A stretch of 41,881 bases of DNA from Phaeobacter italicus (lineage in GTDB: Bacteria; Pseudomonadota; Alphaproteobacteria; Rhodobacterales; Rhodobacteraceae). Position 1 is the first letter of the stretch. Every line of letters starts with the position of its first letter. Of the stretch, positions 41,689 to 41,881 are shown piece by piece. A model generated the notes under the pieces. The model was not told the origin of the DNA, ran no database searches, and saw only the letters and a program-made list of their open reading frames with translations. A program made the translations under genes and the position numbers. The stretch is taken from positions 1 to 41,881 of the forward strand of contig NZ_CVRM01000010.1 in the NCBI RefSeq assembly GCF_001258055.1. The letters are read 5' to 3'.

Positions 41689-41881
41689 CTTCGAATGTTA
41701 GAAACGCGGACCTTGCTGCTGTTCGCTGCAGCTGCAACCTGGCCAATACCCGACGACTGCTTTGCGCAGATAGCGCCCTTTGCAAAACCGAGACCGCCGA
41801 ACCCCAACCAGGGCGCGATCGGCCCCTATCGGTCATTAATCGGCGCCAAACAAAGGTCGGCTTTGAGTTCTTCAAGTCTTC

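Noticed and set aside
41654-41875. 73-residue minus-strand frame at the right edge
   Set aside because: Overlaps the end of the small plus-strand gene and shows no ribosome site or family pattern.
41695-41881. Plus-strand frame starting MLETRTLLLFAAAATWP, open to the window edge, resembling a signal peptide
   Set aside because: No ribosome site and no stop within the window. The hydrophobic run may be chance. Sequence beyond the right edge is needed.

Overview
The window looks like chromosomal DNA of a marine alphaproteobacterium of the Roseobacter group (Rhodobacteraceae). The basis is high G+C coding sequence with strongly G/C-ending codons, protein sequences that read like that group, and group-typical modules: tctCBA/tctDE, aglEFGAK with aglR, and a tmk-holB-tatD-MBL run. 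The genus cannot be fixed from sequence alone.

Left edge (1-369): the outer end of an IS21-family element sits inside the last 47 codons of a tyrosine integrase, and both lie against the 3' end of tRNA-Ser(UGA). This looks like the decayed edge of an integrated island. From 634 to 7269 there is a housekeeping block: a SPOR lipoprotein, a D-Ala-D-Ala carboxypeptidase, thymidylate kinase, DNA polymerase III delta', a TatD nuclease, an MBL-fold hydrolase and an AEC transporter. Several of these overlap by 1-4 bases.

From 7323 to 13752 lies a tripartite tricarboxylate transporter (tctCBA, minus strand), divergent from its two-component system (tctDE). tctE overlaps a periplasmic binding protein that may be a third sensory component. 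From 13762 to 22921 lies an alpha-glucoside ABC transporter and GH13 glucosidase operon (aglEFGAK, minus strand), divergent from aglR and a GH1 beta-glucosidase. Two identical 12-bp palindromes flank the divergent promoter region. A chemoreceptor (23266-25617) and a large nuclease-helicase (25655-28975) follow.

From 29085 to 31626 there is a copper operon (copC-copD-multicopper oxidase) behind a CueR/HmrR-type promoter with a 19-bp spacer. From 31938 to 33832 there is a carboxymuconolactone decarboxylase-like protein, an ECF sigma factor with an ECF41-like promoter in front of it and a cysteine-bearing tail, and a SnoaL/NTF2-like protein with two well-formed in-frame starts. This is the strongest candidate here for a little-described regulatory unit.

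From 33851 to 37860 an FAD/NAD(P)-binding protein and a phytanoyl-CoA dioxygenase-like oxygenase lie divergent from a LacI-type regulator. From 37900 to 40843 there is an AI-2E-family membrane protein, a 22-residue membrane microprotein just upstream of it, and a BON-MscS channel on the other strand. The right end holds a 58-residue acidic protein, a gene-poor and more A+T-rich stretch, and one small unknown gene behind overlapping candidate operator motifs.
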